A stretch of 64,000 bases of DNA from Methylobacter sp. (lineage in GTDB: Bacteria > Pseudomonadota > Gammaproteobacteria > Methylococcales > Methylomonadaceae), in the NCBI GenBank assembly GCA_024636505.1, contig JAGXGY010000042.1, forward strand, positions 1 through 64,000, read 5' to 3'. The notes below the pieces were generated by a model. It was not told the DNA's origin and did no database searches. It worked only from the letters and a program-made list of their open reading frames with translations. The position numbers and the translations under genes are program-made. Of this stretch, positions 17,347 to 26,500 are shown in pieces. Each line of letters starts with the position of its first letter. Position 1 is the stretch's first letter.

Positions 17347-18750
17347 CTAATTTAGATTATTTATATGCTTTATCGCCCGCCGTATTCTCGCCAAGGTTTT
17401 TTCTTTGCCCAGCAACGACAAAGTAATATCAATCGCCGGTGAAACGGCTGAACCGCAAACGGCAACACGCAAAGGCTGGGCAACCTTACCCAGACCCAAG
17501 GCCAGGGTTTCAGCCAGATTGACCACAATCTGATGCAACGCCTCACCCTGCCATTCCGGCACTGCGGCAAATTCATCGTGCAACCGCGCTAAAACCTCTG
17601 CGGCGGCCGGGGTAAAATTCTTTTTAGCCGCTTTTTCATCATAGGCGTCAAAATCCTTGTAGAAATACACACTAGCGGCCGCCATTTCAACCAGAGTCTT
17701 GCAGCGTTCGCGTTGCGCCTTGACCGTATCGGTCAAACTGGGACCCGTGGTAGGATCGATACCCAGTTCGCCCATATGCCAGCTTAAATGACGCGCCACA
17801 TGAGCCGGATCGCTAGTCATAATGTAATGATGATTCAGCCATAGCAGCTTTTCGGTGTTGAATGTCGATGCCGACACATTGACATTTTCCAAGGCAAAAT
17901 GCTCGATCATTTCATCAACCGAAAAAATCTCCTGATCGCCATGCGACCAGCCCAGACGCACCAGATAATTCAACAAGGCTTCGGGCAAATAGCCGTCGTC
18001 ACGAAACTGCATCACGCTAACCGCGCCGTGACGCTTAGACAGCCTGGCGCCATCCGAACCCAATATCATCGGCAAATGCGCGTATTGGGGTAATTCGACG
18101 CCCAGGGCCTTAAGAATATTCATCTGCCGGGGTGTGTTGTTGATATGATCGTCGCCGCGTATCACATGGGTGACCTGCATATCCATATCGTCGACCACTA
18201 CCGTTAAATTATAAGTCGGGGTGCCGTCGCCTCGGGCGATAATCAAATCGTCCAGTTCTTTATTGCCGACCACAATGTCGCCTTTAATCAAGTCGGGAAT
18301 AGTTACCGCTCCATCGACAGGATTTTTAAAACGGATGACGGCTTCACGGTCATTGTTAGGCTCATCGGAATCCCTGCATTTGCCGTTATAACGCGGCTTT
18401 TCCTTATTCGCCATTTGCTCGGTGCGCAACTGCTCCAGCGCGTCTTTGCTGCAATAGCAGTAATAGGCATCGCCCTGATCCAGTAATTGCTGAATAATCG
18501 CCTTATACCGGTCGAAATGGTGGGTCTGGTAAAACGGCCCCTCATCATATTCCAGCCCCAGCCAGGTCATGCCTTCCAGAATCGCATCGACCGATGCCTG
18601 CGTGGATCGTTCCAGATCGGTATCCTCGATCCGTAAAATAAACTTTCCGCCATGCTTGCGCGCATAAAGCCAGGAAAACAAGGCAGTGCGGGCGCCGCCT
18701 ACATGCAGATAACCCGTTGGACTCGGGGCAAAACGTGTTTTTATACTCAT
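17347..18750 (-). CDS. gltX: Glutamyl-tRNA synthetase
   Basis: 467 aa class I aminoacyl-tRNA synthetase. The HIGH-type signature is [19 protein letters not shown] at residues 6-24 and the KMSKS-type loop is ARLSKRHGA near residue 240. It charges tRNA-Glu with glutamate in the cytoplasm. Between them, the CYYCYCS...C region carries zinc-site-like cysteines. ATG at 18750 lies 6 bases after the stop of the Sel1-repeat gene, suggesting co-transcription. Two tRNA-Glu genes lie immediately downstream, so enzyme and substrate tRNA are clustered. Length is normal. Confidence 0.96.
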   Translation of the reverse strand: MSIKTRFAPSPTGYLHVGGARTALFSWLYARKHGGKFILRIEDTDLERSTQASVDAILEGMTWLGLEYDEGPFYQTHHFDRYKAIIQQLLDQGDAYYCYCSKDALEQLRTEQMANKEKPRYNGKCRDSDEPNNDREAVIRFKNPVDGAVTIPDLIKGDIVVGNKELDDLIIARGDGTPTYNLTVVVDDMDMQVTHVIRGDDHINNTPRQMNILKALGVELPQYAHLPMILGSDGARLSKRHGAVSVMQFRDDGYLPEALLNYLVRLGWSHGDQEIFSVDEMIEHFALENVNVSASTFNTEKLLWLNHHYIMTSDPAHVARHLSWHMGELGIDPTTGPSLTDTVKAQRERCKTLVEMAAASVYFYKDFDAYDEKAAKKNFTPAAAEVLARLHDEFAAVPEWQGEALHQIVVNLAETLALGLGKVAQPLRVAVCGSAVSPAIDITLSLLGKEKTLARIRRAIKHINNLN

Positions 18751-18756
18751 TTGATA

Positions 18757-19218
18757 TTATTTCGTCAGTAAAATTCTGTTGGCGTATTCTTTCGGGATTT
18801 GCTTAGAGGCAGTCAAGCGCATCGCTTGATAATTAAAAGCAATCGCTCCCTTAGCGGCGGCATTCTTGCCCAAAATAGCCAATGAAGGGCCATGGCCTTG
18901 GGCTGCGGCTTTTTGGTACCACGCTGTCGCCATTTTAACATCATTTTTCACACCGATGCCCCGGTCGTATAGCGCCGCCATAACCACTTCAGCCTCAATA
19001 ACGCCTTGATTTGCAGATTTTAACATCCACTCGGCGGCTTTTTGCTCATCTATTTCAACGCCGTTACGACCTAATAAATACATTGCCCCCAATTTAGCTT
19101 GAGCCATTGCATGGCCTTGCATTGCGGCTTGCCGGATATCATCTGGCGTTGATAGCTGTTGCGCTTGCACACCCGGGCCAAGCAACAATAAAAAAGCCAA
19201 AAAAAATAATTTGAACAT
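18757..19218 (-). CDS. Secreted Sel1-repeat (TPR-like) protein
   Basis: 153 aa. N-terminal signal peptide (MFKLFFLAFLLLLGPGVQAQ, cleavage near VQA-QQ). Sel1-like repeats follow: AMAQAKLGAMYLLGRNGVEIDEQKA, EAEVVMAALYDRGIGVKNDVKMA and a third weaker unit PSLAILGKNAAAKGA. Such periplasmic alpha-solenoid repeats act as protein-interaction scaffolds. The function here is unknown. It is the first gene of a likely two-gene unit with gltX (6-base gap); this is a positional link only. Confidence 0.85.
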   Translation of the reverse strand: MFKLFFLAFLLLLGPGVQAQQLSTPDDIRQAAMQGHAMAQAKLGAMYLLGRNGVEIDEQKAAEWMLKSANQGVIEAEVVMAALYDRGIGVKNDVKMATAWYQKAAAQGHGPSLAILGKNAAAKGAIAFNYQAMRLTASKQIPKEYANRILLTK

Positions 19219-19529
19219 ATGAATAAATCCCCTTTTTCTTTCATGGAAAAACTTGCATTATTTCATGCCCGGAAGCAAAGACAAATTATCCGTTAAAAAT
19301 AAACTGCCGCTAAAATCAATATTAGTAAGTTGCTGATATTGACCGCAATTCAACGTATCGGTTTTTTTCAATACGTGTTTCCACTGATTTTATAAATAGC
19401 TTGCTTCCTATATCCTATAACCGTTAACATCCCAACTGATTGCTTTAGGCTTACCCGTTCAATTTAACGCCAATGGCGGCGGATAACATCCGTGTTATCT
19501 TAAACGATTTGCTAACCAGGAGATATTTT
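19219..19529. other. Intergenic region before the OmpA-type lipoprotein gene
   Basis: About 310 bases between divergent genes. It should contain both promoters. Nothing specific is recognisable beyond A+T-rich segments. Confidence 0.35.
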
Positions 19530-20720
19530 ATGAAAAAAACATTTATCATTGCAGCCGCTATTGCCGGCGCACTCATATCGGGTTGCGCTTCTCAACCGCT
19601 GAGCACTTTCAATGTATTTCATCCGGCAGAGCTCAACGGTTTGGTTGCTTCAGGACAATACCTGCAAAAAACTGATAACTTCTTTGTAATCAATGACTCC
19701 TCATCATCAATGGCTGAACCTTATCATGGCTCAGGCTACCCGGCCCAACCTTCCCCTACCAAGCTCTCCGTTGAAAAAGAAATCCTGAACAGAATAAATC
19801 TGACCGTTCCCGATCTAAACATGACTTCAAGCATTCGCAGCTTTGGTTTCGGCTCTTGTCTGAATTGGGGATTCACCCGGCTTAACTTGGCGCCAACCCC
19901 TTATTCAAAATCATTATTCGGTAGCGGTATCGATACCCTGGCCTGCGCAAGCGGCGGTTCGCCGATGATTAACGGCATTGAGGCAACAGCCAAGGACCTA
20001 TCAAACACAACCGGCAACATCGCCGTTTTGATCCTCAGCGATGGGCACGAACTGGACGCCAATCCCTACGCCGCCGTTCAATCCCTGAAGCAACAGTATG
20101 GTGATAGATTATGCGTTTATACTGTCTGGGTAGGTAATCAAAAAGACAATCAAGGCCAAATCGTATTAAATAACCTTGCCAACATTGGCGGTTGCGGATT
20201 TAGCACCACGGCTGAGCGAATTGCCGACCGCGTCGACATGGCTAAATTCGTACAAAATATTTTTTTAAAACCCGGCACACCGGTTGCCGATTGCTCAATG
20301 CTCGATGATGATGCCGACGGCATTAATAATTGCAACGACAGATGCCCTGACACCTTAAAAGGCGCTCACGTTAATGCATTCGGCTGCTGGATCGTCGATA
20401 TAAAATTCGACAACGATAAGAGTAATATCAAACCGGCTTATTATACTGAACTCGATAATGTCATTAACGTACTCAAGCATAATCCCAGCGTAAATATTGA
20501 AGTACAAGGCCACACCAGCAACACCGGCACTGCCGCACACAACCAAGCATTATCCGAGCGTCGCGCACTGGCGGTTAAAAACTATTTAAGCAACAAATAT
20601 GTCCATGCAGACTCAGCATTGACTGCACGCGGGTACGGTTTAACCCAGCCTATCGATACCAATGAAACCGAAGCAGGTCGGGCTAACAACCGCAGAGTGC
20701 AACTGGAAGTGCTTAAATAA
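19530..20720 (+). CDS. Outer-membrane lipoprotein: vWA-like domain, TSP3-type repeat, OmpA domain
   Basis: 396 aa from ATG 19530 (AGGAGA just upstream). Lipobox LISGC puts the lipidated Cys near residue 19. Residues about 50-245 look like a von Willebrand A domain with a MIDAS-type DSSSS motif (FVINDSSSSM) and ILSDGHELD. A short calcium-binding thrombospondin type 3-like segment follows (DDDADGINNCNDRCPDT), then an OmpA peptidoglycan-binding domain (FDNDKSNIKP ... VEVQGHT-like ... LSERRALAVKNYL ... NNRRVQLEV). It presumably anchors to peptidoglycan and displays the vWA module in the periplasm or at the surface. It is a single-gene unit followed by a strong terminator. Partner unknown. Confidence 0.85.
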   Translation: MKKTFIIAAAIAGALISGCASQPLSTFNVFHPAELNGLVASGQYLQKTDNFFVINDSSSSMAEPYHGSGYPAQPSPTKLSVEKEILNRINLTVPDLNMTSSIRSFGFGSCLNWGFTRLNLAPTPYSKSLFGSGIDTLACASGGSPMINGIEATAKDLSNTTGNIAVLILSDGHELDANPYAAVQSLKQQYGDRLCVYTVWVGNQKDNQGQIVLNNLANIGGCGFSTTAERIADRVDMAKFVQNIFLKPGTPVADCSMLDDDADGINNCNDRCPDTLKGAHVNAFGCWIVDIKFDNDKSNIKPAYYTELDNVINVLKHNPSVNIEVQGHTSNTGTAAHNQALSERRALAVKNYLSNKYVHADSALTARGYGLTQPIDTNETEAGRANNRRVQLEVLK

Positions 20721-20768
20721 GGCTAGCCGATACGACCAAGCCGGAAGCGCTCCAGCGTTTCCGCATAC

Positions 20769-20801
20769 CAAAAAGGGCGGGGTAATTATCCGCCCTTTTT
20801 T
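20769..20801. terminator. Bidirectional Rho-independent terminator
   Basis: Stem AAAAAGGGCGG / CCGCCCTTTTT with a short A+T loop, T-run on both strands, between the OmpA-type gene and the convergent phosphopantetheinyl transferase gene. Confidence 0.88.
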
Positions 20802-20843
20802 TATATCCTCAGCATCGATGATGGTAACCGCCTCACAGCAGCA

Positions 20844-21530
20844 TCACCCATCCAAATCTATCAGCCTAACACCAACAGCCTCAGCGTCTGTCACTAACGC
20901 ACCGCAAATGCCCTGACCTAAGGTTATATCTTGCGCCTGCCACATTGCAGCCTGACCGCAATCAACCGGAACCCTTAAAAACCCGGCCTGGTTTTCAGGA
21001 TTAACCACACAATGATTTAACCCTAAGCCGATACCGCGCCCGGTGGCTTTAACGAAAGCTTCTTTACGCGTCCAGAAGCGATAAAACTCGACTGTTTTTT
21101 GAGCTTCCGGCAACTGGCTCCAATAAGCTGTTTCTTCTTCAGCAAAACATTTACCGACCAGAGCGGCTAAACTGGCTCTGGGTTTACAGCACTCCACATC
21201 CACACCTAGCCGACAGTTCCAGCCGACGGCAATGACCATAGCACTGGCTGAATGGGACAGATTGAATACCAGTTCGGGATTATCGGCAAGATAGGGTTTG
21301 CCATGCTCGGCTTTTTTTATCCTGATCTTTTCCGGCGCCACGTTAAGCGTTTGGGCTAAAACATTTCTTAAGCGACCATGCACTTCGACGTAGCGTTTGC
21401 GCAGCCAATCGTATTTGAATTTTTCGGCTTGAGCCTGCTCGGCTGCATCAAGAACGCGCCAGTAGTCTTGATAATGCTCATCGCCGGCAACAACATTGCC
21501 ATGCCATATTTGGATAGTGTCGGTATTCAT
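20844..21530 (-). CDS. Sfp/HetI-type 4'-phosphopantetheinyl transferase
   Basis: 228 aa. It carries the Sfp-type motifs GVDVE (Mg-binding Asp/Glu, in RLGVDVECCKP) and FWTRKEAFVKATGRG (WxxKEAxxK), plus FNLSHSASAMVIAVG upstream. The enzyme moves phosphopantetheine from CoA to a conserved Ser of carrier proteins. The ~230-residue two-domain size indicates a broad-specificity enzyme for polyketide, peptide or fatty-acid synthases. No such synthase is in the window. It stands alone, convergent with the OmpA-type gene. Confidence 0.9.
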   Translation of the reverse strand: MNTDTIQIWHGNVVAGDEHYQDYWRVLDAAEQAQAEKFKYDWLRKRYVEVHGRLRNVLAQTLNVAPEKIRIKKAEHGKPYLADNPELVFNLSHSASAMVIAVGWNCRLGVDVECCKPRASLAALVGKCFAEEETAYWSQLPEAQKTVEFYRFWTRKEAFVKATGRGIGLGLNHCVVNPENQAGFLRVPVDCGQAAMWQAQDITLGQGICGALVTDAEAVGVRLIDLDG

Positions 21531-21621
21531 AATCCTGGTATTTTCACTGGCTTTCTCATTGCCACGCCCCCCGTCACGGTGCCATTCAGTTAAGCCGAAA
21601 GTCGTTATGATCGAATGTTGC

Positions 21622-21647
21622 GGGCGCGAATAAATTCGCGCTCACAC
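21622..21647. repeat. REP-like palindrome (GCGCGAAT-aa-ATTCGCGC)
   Basis: Perfect 8-bp arms at 21624-21641 with the tail CTCACAC, located 8 bases downstream of ggt's stop side. Related in layout to the palindrome inside pilP (44491-44515): both read GGGCGC-AAT-AAAT-GCGC-YACAC. Confidence 0.6.
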
Positions 21648-21654
21648 TATAAAC

Positions 21655-23328
21655 TTAATGCCCAACAACAGCCCGGCCCTCGCCTCGCGGATCACTGGCC
21701 GCAGTCAATTGATGAGTGGCTTTATTCCACTGTACCGCTTGCATATTGCCATAATGGTAACGCGCCACTTTCAGCTGATGCCCCATGGCGGTAAGCCGGG
21801 TTTGCTCATCCGCCGTCAGTGCGCCTTGTTCATATTCAATCACATCCGGCATAAATTGATGATGAAAACGCGGCACTTGCACCCATGAGTCCGGCCCATG
21901 GCCTTTGGCAAAATCCAGCGCGGCTAACAGCACCATCGAAATAATTCGACTGCCGCCCGGCGTTCCCAACACCGCGACATGATGCCCGTCATCAAGAAAA
22001 GCGGGCGTCATACTGGACAACATACGCTTGCCCGGCGCGATCGCGTTGGCGATACCGCCTACCAGCCCGTAAGCATTCATAGCACCCGGCAGGCTGGCAA
22101 AATCATCCATATGATCGTTCAGCAATACGCCGGTTCCAGGCGCCACCAAACCCGCACCAAAAGGAAGATTAATACTCAGCGTTGCGGCAACCCGATTGCC
22201 TTGTTCATCAATAATCGAAAAATGGCTGGTATTGACGCCCTCAGGCTGTGGTTGAATTTCTCCTGACAGCATGCCGCTGGGCAACGCCTTATCGAGCCGC
22301 AGACTGCTGCGCAATCCGGCCGCATAATCCTCGTTTAACAAGCGCTTAACCGGCATGTCGATAAAGTCCGAATCGCCCAGATACAAGGTCCGATCATGAT
22401 AAGCACGGCGCATGGCCTCGACGATAAGATGCTTTCGGGTTGACTCATCGGTCTGCGCCAAATCATAAGCGGACAGAATATTGAGCGCTTCAATCAACAC
22501 GATACCGCCGGATGACGACGGCGCGGCGCTGGTGATGTTTATGCCGCGATAATGGCCCGTTACCGGCTCCCGTTCGACAATCCGATAAGCTGCCAGATCC
22601 TGTTTTGTCCAGATGCCGCCCGCCTTGTTGACGCCTGCCACCAGCTTATCGGCTATATCGCCGCCATAAAATCCATCCCGTCCCGAATCGGCCAATTGCC
22701 TTAAGGTATCGGCCAAGTCTTTTTGCCGGAGTATTGAATAAGCCTCGGGAATATCGCCGTCGTTAAGAAATATCCGTGCAGTCTGCGGGTATTTTTTGAT
22801 CAGCCCAGCCCTGAACTTGAGTAGCTTTCGATGCCTTTCACCGATGGCGAAACCGCTTTGTGCCGCTCGTATCGCAGGTTGCAGACTTTCCGCCAACGGC
22901 AGGCGTCCGTATTTTTCCGACAAATGCACCAGCGCTGCAGGCAATCCGGGAATGGCCGCCGCCAAGGCGCCATCGAGCGATAAACGGGGAATCAGCTTGC
23001 CGGCTTTATCCAAAAACATCGTCTGATGAGCCGCCAGCGGCGCTTTTTCGCGGCCGTCGATCATAGTTTCAAAACCGTCCTGTTCCCGGTGCAACAACCA
23101 GTACCCGCCGCCGCCCAAACCGGAACCGGAGGGTTCAACCACCGCCAAGGTTGCGCTGACCGCCACAGCCGCATCAAAAACATTGCCGCCTTTATCTAAA
23201 ACCTCAAAACCGGCTGCGGTCGCCAGAGGATGCGCACTGGCAATTGCCGCGCGCGTGCCATCCGCATAAACCTGCGCAATCCCAAAAACAGTCATTATCA
23301 GGAGTAGCACACAATATTTCTTAACCAT
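21655..23328 (-). CDS. ggt: Gamma-glutamyltransferase (periplasmic, autoprocessing)
   Basis: 557 aa. Signal peptide (MVKKYCVLLLIMTVFGIAQVYA). The Ntn-hydrolase GGT pattern is complete: large-subunit GGNVFDAAVAV, GSGLGGGGYWL and the gamma-glutamyl-binding Arg in IDGREKAP. The autocleavage site precedes NTSHFSIIDEQGN near residue 365, where Thr becomes the small-subunit nucleophile. GTPGGSRI and LLNDHMDDF also match. The enzyme removes or transfers gamma-glutamyl from glutathione and similar compounds in the periplasm. Single gene with no regulatory site seen. Confidence 0.92.
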   Translation of the reverse strand: MVKKYCVLLLIMTVFGIAQVYADGTRAAIASAHPLATAAGFEVLDKGGNVFDAAVAVSATLAVVEPSGSGLGGGGYWLLHREQDGFETMIDGREKAPLAAHQTMFLDKAGKLIPRLSLDGALAAAIPGLPAALVHLSEKYGRLPLAESLQPAIRAAQSGFAIGERHRKLLKFRAGLIKKYPQTARIFLNDGDIPEAYSILRQKDLADTLRQLADSGRDGFYGGDIADKLVAGVNKAGGIWTKQDLAAYRIVEREPVTGHYRGINITSAAPSSSGGIVLIEALNILSAYDLAQTDESTRKHLIVEAMRRAYHDRTLYLGDSDFIDMPVKRLLNEDYAAGLRSSLRLDKALPSGMLSGEIQPQPEGVNTSHFSIIDEQGNRVAATLSINLPFGAGLVAPGTGVLLNDHMDDFASLPGAMNAYGLVGGIANAIAPGKRMLSSMTPAFLDDGHHVAVLGTPGGSRIISMVLLAALDFAKGHGPDSWVQVPRFHHQFMPDVIEYEQGALTADEQTRLTAMGHQLKVARYHYGNMQAVQWNKATHQLTAASDPRGEGRAVVGH

Positions 23329-23559
23329 TTTTGCCTCGAATTACATTTAGTGGGTGCAATTAAACCACATTTGCAAGATTACGTTAGCTTGATGCTCAAT
23401 TGCTTACCTGGAGCGCGCAATAAAGCGAGCCTATCCGCCAGAACATTAAGTATTCGTACCAATATTTTTTCTCATTTTTCTATTTAAAATACATAACGAT
23501 GTCTTTGTTTGATACACCAATCATAAGGGCAATCCTTAACCATCATAAGGGGGTGAAAA

Positions 23560-23766
23560 ATGACTGTAAATGCTAAAAAAACTAAAGCAACTAAAGCAAC
23601 TAAAGAAAAAGTTTCAACGCCTGAGGAAGATGGCTCAACGATATGCCTTCCCGATCGTGACGCCAAGATTGCTGAAATAGCCTATCTCAAGGCCGAAAGC
23701 AGGGATTTTTCACCAGGCTATGAACTTGAAGACTGGCTTGAGGCCGAACGGGAATTTTTGCTGTAA
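23560..23766 (+). CDS. Small DUF2934 protein
   Basis: 68 aa. ATG at 23560 follows AAGGGGGTG. A Lys/Thr-rich N-terminal tail (KKTKATKATKEK) precedes a DUF2934 core: DRDAKIAEIAYLKAESRDFSPGYELEDWLEAEREF. The role of DUF2934 is unknown; such proteins are often stress-associated. It is the first gene of a rightward cluster with two Hsp20 proteins and HtpX, so a protein-stress link is suggested by position only. Confidence 0.8.
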   Translation: MTVNAKKTKATKATKEKVSTPEEDGSTICLPDRDAKIAEIAYLKAESRDFSPGYELEDWLEAEREFLL

Positions 23767-23839
23767 CAATACAACAAGAGGCAAATCGCGATGCCTCGTC
23801 AGGCTACTATTTTACAATCAATTTATTTTGGAGTAATTC

Positions 23840-24331
23840 ATGTCAAATAAAGAAATAGAGACCACAAAAAAAAGTTCCGAATTATCACCCAAAACATCGC
23901 TAGGCAGCCTGATGTCATTCGATGAGTTTGACGATTTTTTTGATGATTTTCTCTCGCGCAGATGGCCGCGCTTGCTGGACTTGAATGTACCTGCCCTGTC
24001 GGCAATCAGCATTCCAAAAGTCGACATTCTTGATCACGACAATGAAATAGAGGTTCGGGCGGCATTGCCAGGCGTTAAAAAAGAAAACCTGGATATATCC
24101 ATTAACAACCAGGCCATTACCATCCGCACCACTTCCAAGGAAGAAAAAAAGCAAGAGGAAAAAGGCAAGTATTTTCGCCGCGAAATATCATGTGGCGAGT
24201 TTCAGCGCACCCTGTCCTTGCCCGACAATGTCGATGGCGACAAGGCAAAAGCATCGTTCAAAGATGGCATATTGAAAGTGACCATTCCCAAAACGGAAAA
24301 GAGCAAACACAAAAACATTGAAATCAGTTAG
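23840..24331 (+). CDS. Hsp20 small heat-shock protein (cytosolic)
   Basis: 163 aa. ATG 23840 with GGAG upstream. N-terminal tail rich in Asp/Phe (FDEFDDFFDDFLSRRW), then an alpha-crystallin domain at about 55-155: PKVDILDHDNEIEVRAALPGV, FRREISCGEFQRTLSLPDNV, and the C-terminal GILKVTIPK. It holds unfolding proteins in a refoldable state without ATP. It sits 73 bases after the DUF2934 gene and is followed by a 14-bp-arm stem-loop, then by a second, membrane-anchored Hsp20. Confidence 0.92.
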   Translation: MSNKEIETTKKSSELSPKTSLGSLMSFDEFDDFFDDFLSRRWPRLLDLNVPALSAISIPKVDILDHDNEIEVRAALPGVKKENLDISINNQAITIRTTSKEEKKQEEKGKYFRREISCGEFQRTLSLPDNVDGDKAKASFKDGILKVTIPKTEKSKHKNIEIS

Positions 24332-24342
24332 TCCCGCAAACC

Positions 24343-24381
24343 GGAAACGCCTGTTTCAGACAAGTTAAAACAGGCGTTTCC
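24343..24381 (+). terminator. Stem-loop between the two hsp20 genes (possible attenuator/terminator)
   Basis: Perfect 14-bp inverted repeat GGAAACGCCTGTTT / AAACAGGCGTTTCC with an 11-base loop. There is only a weak T-run after it, so it may be an incomplete terminator or an mRNA-stabilising hairpin. Confidence 0.55.
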
Positions 24382-24470
24382 CGGCTGCTCAGAAACATTG
24401 AAAGCGGATAAATACGGATAACAATACTTAACGACTTTGCCGCACTGACATTTGCTCATGGAGAAAATCA

Positions 24471-25082
24471 ATGAAAAATGAAACCATTGCCGCTTTAGCC
24501 GCTGCACTCGCGATTATTCTGGGTATACAAGCTTATATGACCTACCGGCTGAATGACCGGCTCAATCAGCTGACTGGATCGCACAGTCTATCTACAGACT
24601 CGAAAATCAATACCTCGACCCCGCCTAAAACCAAACATTCCCAGCCGCCTATCAACGATGACGCCTTGAAGGAAGACTCCTGGGATCCTTATGCGGAAAT
24701 TCGCCATATGCAAAATCAAGTGGAAGGGATGTTTGAAAATACCTTTTCGCGTCTTCATATGAAAACGCCTTTAGGCAGTTTAAGCAAAACGCCTGATGTG
24801 GATTTACAGGAAAAACCGGATCGCTATATTGTAACGGTGAATGCGCCCGGCGCCGATGAAGCTTCCATGAATGTAAAGCTGGAAGATCGCACCTTACGTA
24901 TCGCGATAAAAACCGAGCATACCAAGGATGAAGCTGATGATAAAAACGGTAAATACCAATACCGGGAGCGTTTCGTCGGGCAGTTCCAACGGCTATTAAC
25001 CCTGCCCGGTCCTACCAACGCGGCTAAAATGACAAGCGAATACCGCAAAGGTGTGCTGACCATTACCCTTCCCAAGGCATAG
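24471..25082 (+). CDS. Membrane-anchored Hsp20-family protein
   Basis: 203 aa. Residues about 5-25 (TIAALAAALAIILGIQAYMTY) form an uncleaved signal anchor, followed by a polar linker with Pro/Thr/Ser. An alpha-crystallin domain lies at about 105-203: TPDVDLQEKPDRYIVTVNAP, RFVGQFQRLLTLPG, GVLTITLPKA. Small heat-shock proteins are normally cytosolic; with an N-in anchor and positive charges after the helix, the domain's side needs testing. It sits 45 bases upstream of htpX, a membrane protease, suggesting membrane protein quality control. Confidence 0.85.
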   Translation: MKNETIAALAAALAIILGIQAYMTYRLNDRLNQLTGSHSLSTDSKINTSTPPKTKHSQPPINDDALKEDSWDPYAEIRHMQNQVEGMFENTFSRLHMKTPLGSLSKTPDVDLQEKPDRYIVTVNAPGADEASMNVKLEDRTLRIAIKTEHTKDEADDKNGKYQYRERFVGQFQRLLTLPGPTNAAKMTSEYRKGVLTITLPKA

Positions 25083-25127
25083 CTGTCAGTCTCCCTGATA
25101 ACTTTATTTGATATAGCAGGCTTAACG

Positions 25128-26006
25128 ATGATGCGCATATTTCTTTTTCTGGCGACCAATGTCGCAATAATGGTTGTGATCAGTATTGTCTTTAGCCTGT
25201 TGGACTTAAACGGTATTTTAGATGCACAGGGCGTTAATCTCGATCTTAACGCGCTGTTGGTGATGTCGGCGATCATCGGCATAACCGGGTCGGTCATTTC
25301 CCTGGCCATGTCGAAATGGACGGCAAAACAGGCGATGGGGGTTGAGATTATCGACCCGCCACGAAATCCAATAGAACAACGGTTACTGACTATTGTCGCT
25401 AAACAAGCCCAACAGGCAGGCATCGGTATGCCGGAAGTCGGTATTTTCCAGATGCCGGAAGCTAACGCCTTTGCGACCGGAATGAACCGGAATAGTGCCT
25501 TGGTAGCGGTCAGTACCGGTTTGCTGCAACGCATGAGTAACGATGAGATTGAAGCGGTAATCGGCCATGAAATCAGCCATATTGCAAATGGCGACATGGT
25601 GACAATGGCGTTGATGCAGGGCGTGGTAAACACCTTCGTTTACTTTTTTGCCAGCATCATCGGCCATGTAGTCGACCGCGTTATTCTCCAGAACGAACGG
25701 GGGCATGGCATGGGTTATTTTTTCGCTCAGATAGTTGCGCAAATTGCCTTGGGGTTTCTGGCTTCCATGCTGGTCATGTGGTTCTCGCGTTACCGGGAAT
25801 TTAAAGCCGATGCAGGCGGCGCCAAGCTGGCCGGTCGGGGAAAAATGATCAGCGCTCTTCATGCCTTGCAACGTGAATACGGGCCGCAAGACCTGCCCGG
25901 ACAACTGGCGGCTTTCGGCATTAACGGCAGCAGTGGCATCAGCAAGTTGTTTATGAGCCATCCGCCGCTGGAAGAACGGATTGCCGCATTACAGAATATT
26001 CATTGA
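25128..26006 (+). CDS. htpX: HtpX inner-membrane zinc metalloprotease
   Basis: 292 aa (start ATGATG at 25128). N-terminal membrane helices (IFLFLATNVAIMVVISIVFSLL and a second at about 38-62), zinc site GHEISHIANGD (HEXXH), a third and fourth membrane helix around 155-215, and the distal Glu ligand in RYREFKADAGGA. HtpX degrades misfolded membrane proteins along with FtsH. The C-terminus (SHPPLEERIAAL) is typical. Last gene of the DUF2934-Hsp20-Hsp20-HtpX cluster. Enterobacterial htpX is envelope- and heat-stress induced; no such site could be confirmed here. Confidence 0.95.
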   Translation: MMRIFLFLATNVAIMVVISIVFSLLDLNGILDAQGVNLDLNALLVMSAIIGITGSVISLAMSKWTAKQAMGVEIIDPPRNPIEQRLLTIVAKQAQQAGIGMPEVGIFQMPEANAFATGMNRNSALVAVSTGLLQRMSNDEIEAVIGHEISHIANGDMVTMALMQGVVNTFVYFFASIIGHVVDRVILQNERGHGMGYFFAQIVAQIALGFLASMLVMWFSRYREFKADAGGAKLAGRGKMISALHALQREYGPQDLPGQLAAFGINGSSGISKLFMSHPPLEERIAALQNIH

Positions 26007-26049
26007 GAGAAGAGTTCTTTAGAGCTGCGACAGCGGGAAAACTACATAT

Positions 26050-26490
26050 TTACAAAACGTATTGGGCAGAACAATAGGCTTCTGAGGTCAATAAAAAAGC
26101 CGCTAGTCGCTTGTCGGTGTTGAGAATGTGATCGATTAGCCAGCTATTGAGAAAAGCCAGCAAATCCTCGCGCGAAATCAAAATGCCCATTTTAATATTA
26201 TTGCGCACAGCAACCACCCTGGTGGAGAAACGCCGGTGTTGTTGGATATGAGTATCGACATCCTCAACATAGTCGTATTGCTGCATCAACTGTTCTTCGG
26301 TTTCAAAATGATACAGCGCGTAGCTGAGCAGATCGCGAGTGATCTGTTCCAAAAAGTCGGCGCTATAGTCAACTGTCAGCCGGGTATTGGCCTCATTGAA
26401 AAGATTGATGAGAATCCGATGCTGCTCGTCAATCTTGTCTATTCCGGTAACAAGCCGGTTATCCCATACGATAAGATCGTAATCAGCCAT
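26050..26490 (-). CDS. Bacteriohemerythrin
   Basis: 146 aa from ATG 26490, chosen because AGGAAAA precedes it; an ATG at 26529 would overlap the upstream gene. Hemerythrin diiron ligands are visible in order: VTGIDKIDEQHRILINLFN, LSYALYHFETEEQLM, DTHIQQHRRF, and WLIDHILNTDKRL. It binds O2 reversibly in a four-helix bundle. In methanotrophs such proteins have been proposed to supply O2 to methane monooxygenase; that role here is inference. It starts 10 bases after the stop of the GGDEF/EAL/CZB gene in the same direction, so the two are co-transcribed. Confidence 0.9.
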   Translation of the reverse strand: MADYDLIVWDNRLVTGIDKIDEQHRILINLFNEANTRLTVDYSADFLEQITRDLLSYALYHFETEEQLMQQYDYVEDVDTHIQQHRRFSTRVVAVRNNIKMGILISREDLLAFLNSWLIDHILNTDKRLAAFLLTSEAYCSAQYVL

Positions 26491-26500
26491 CTGTGTTTTC

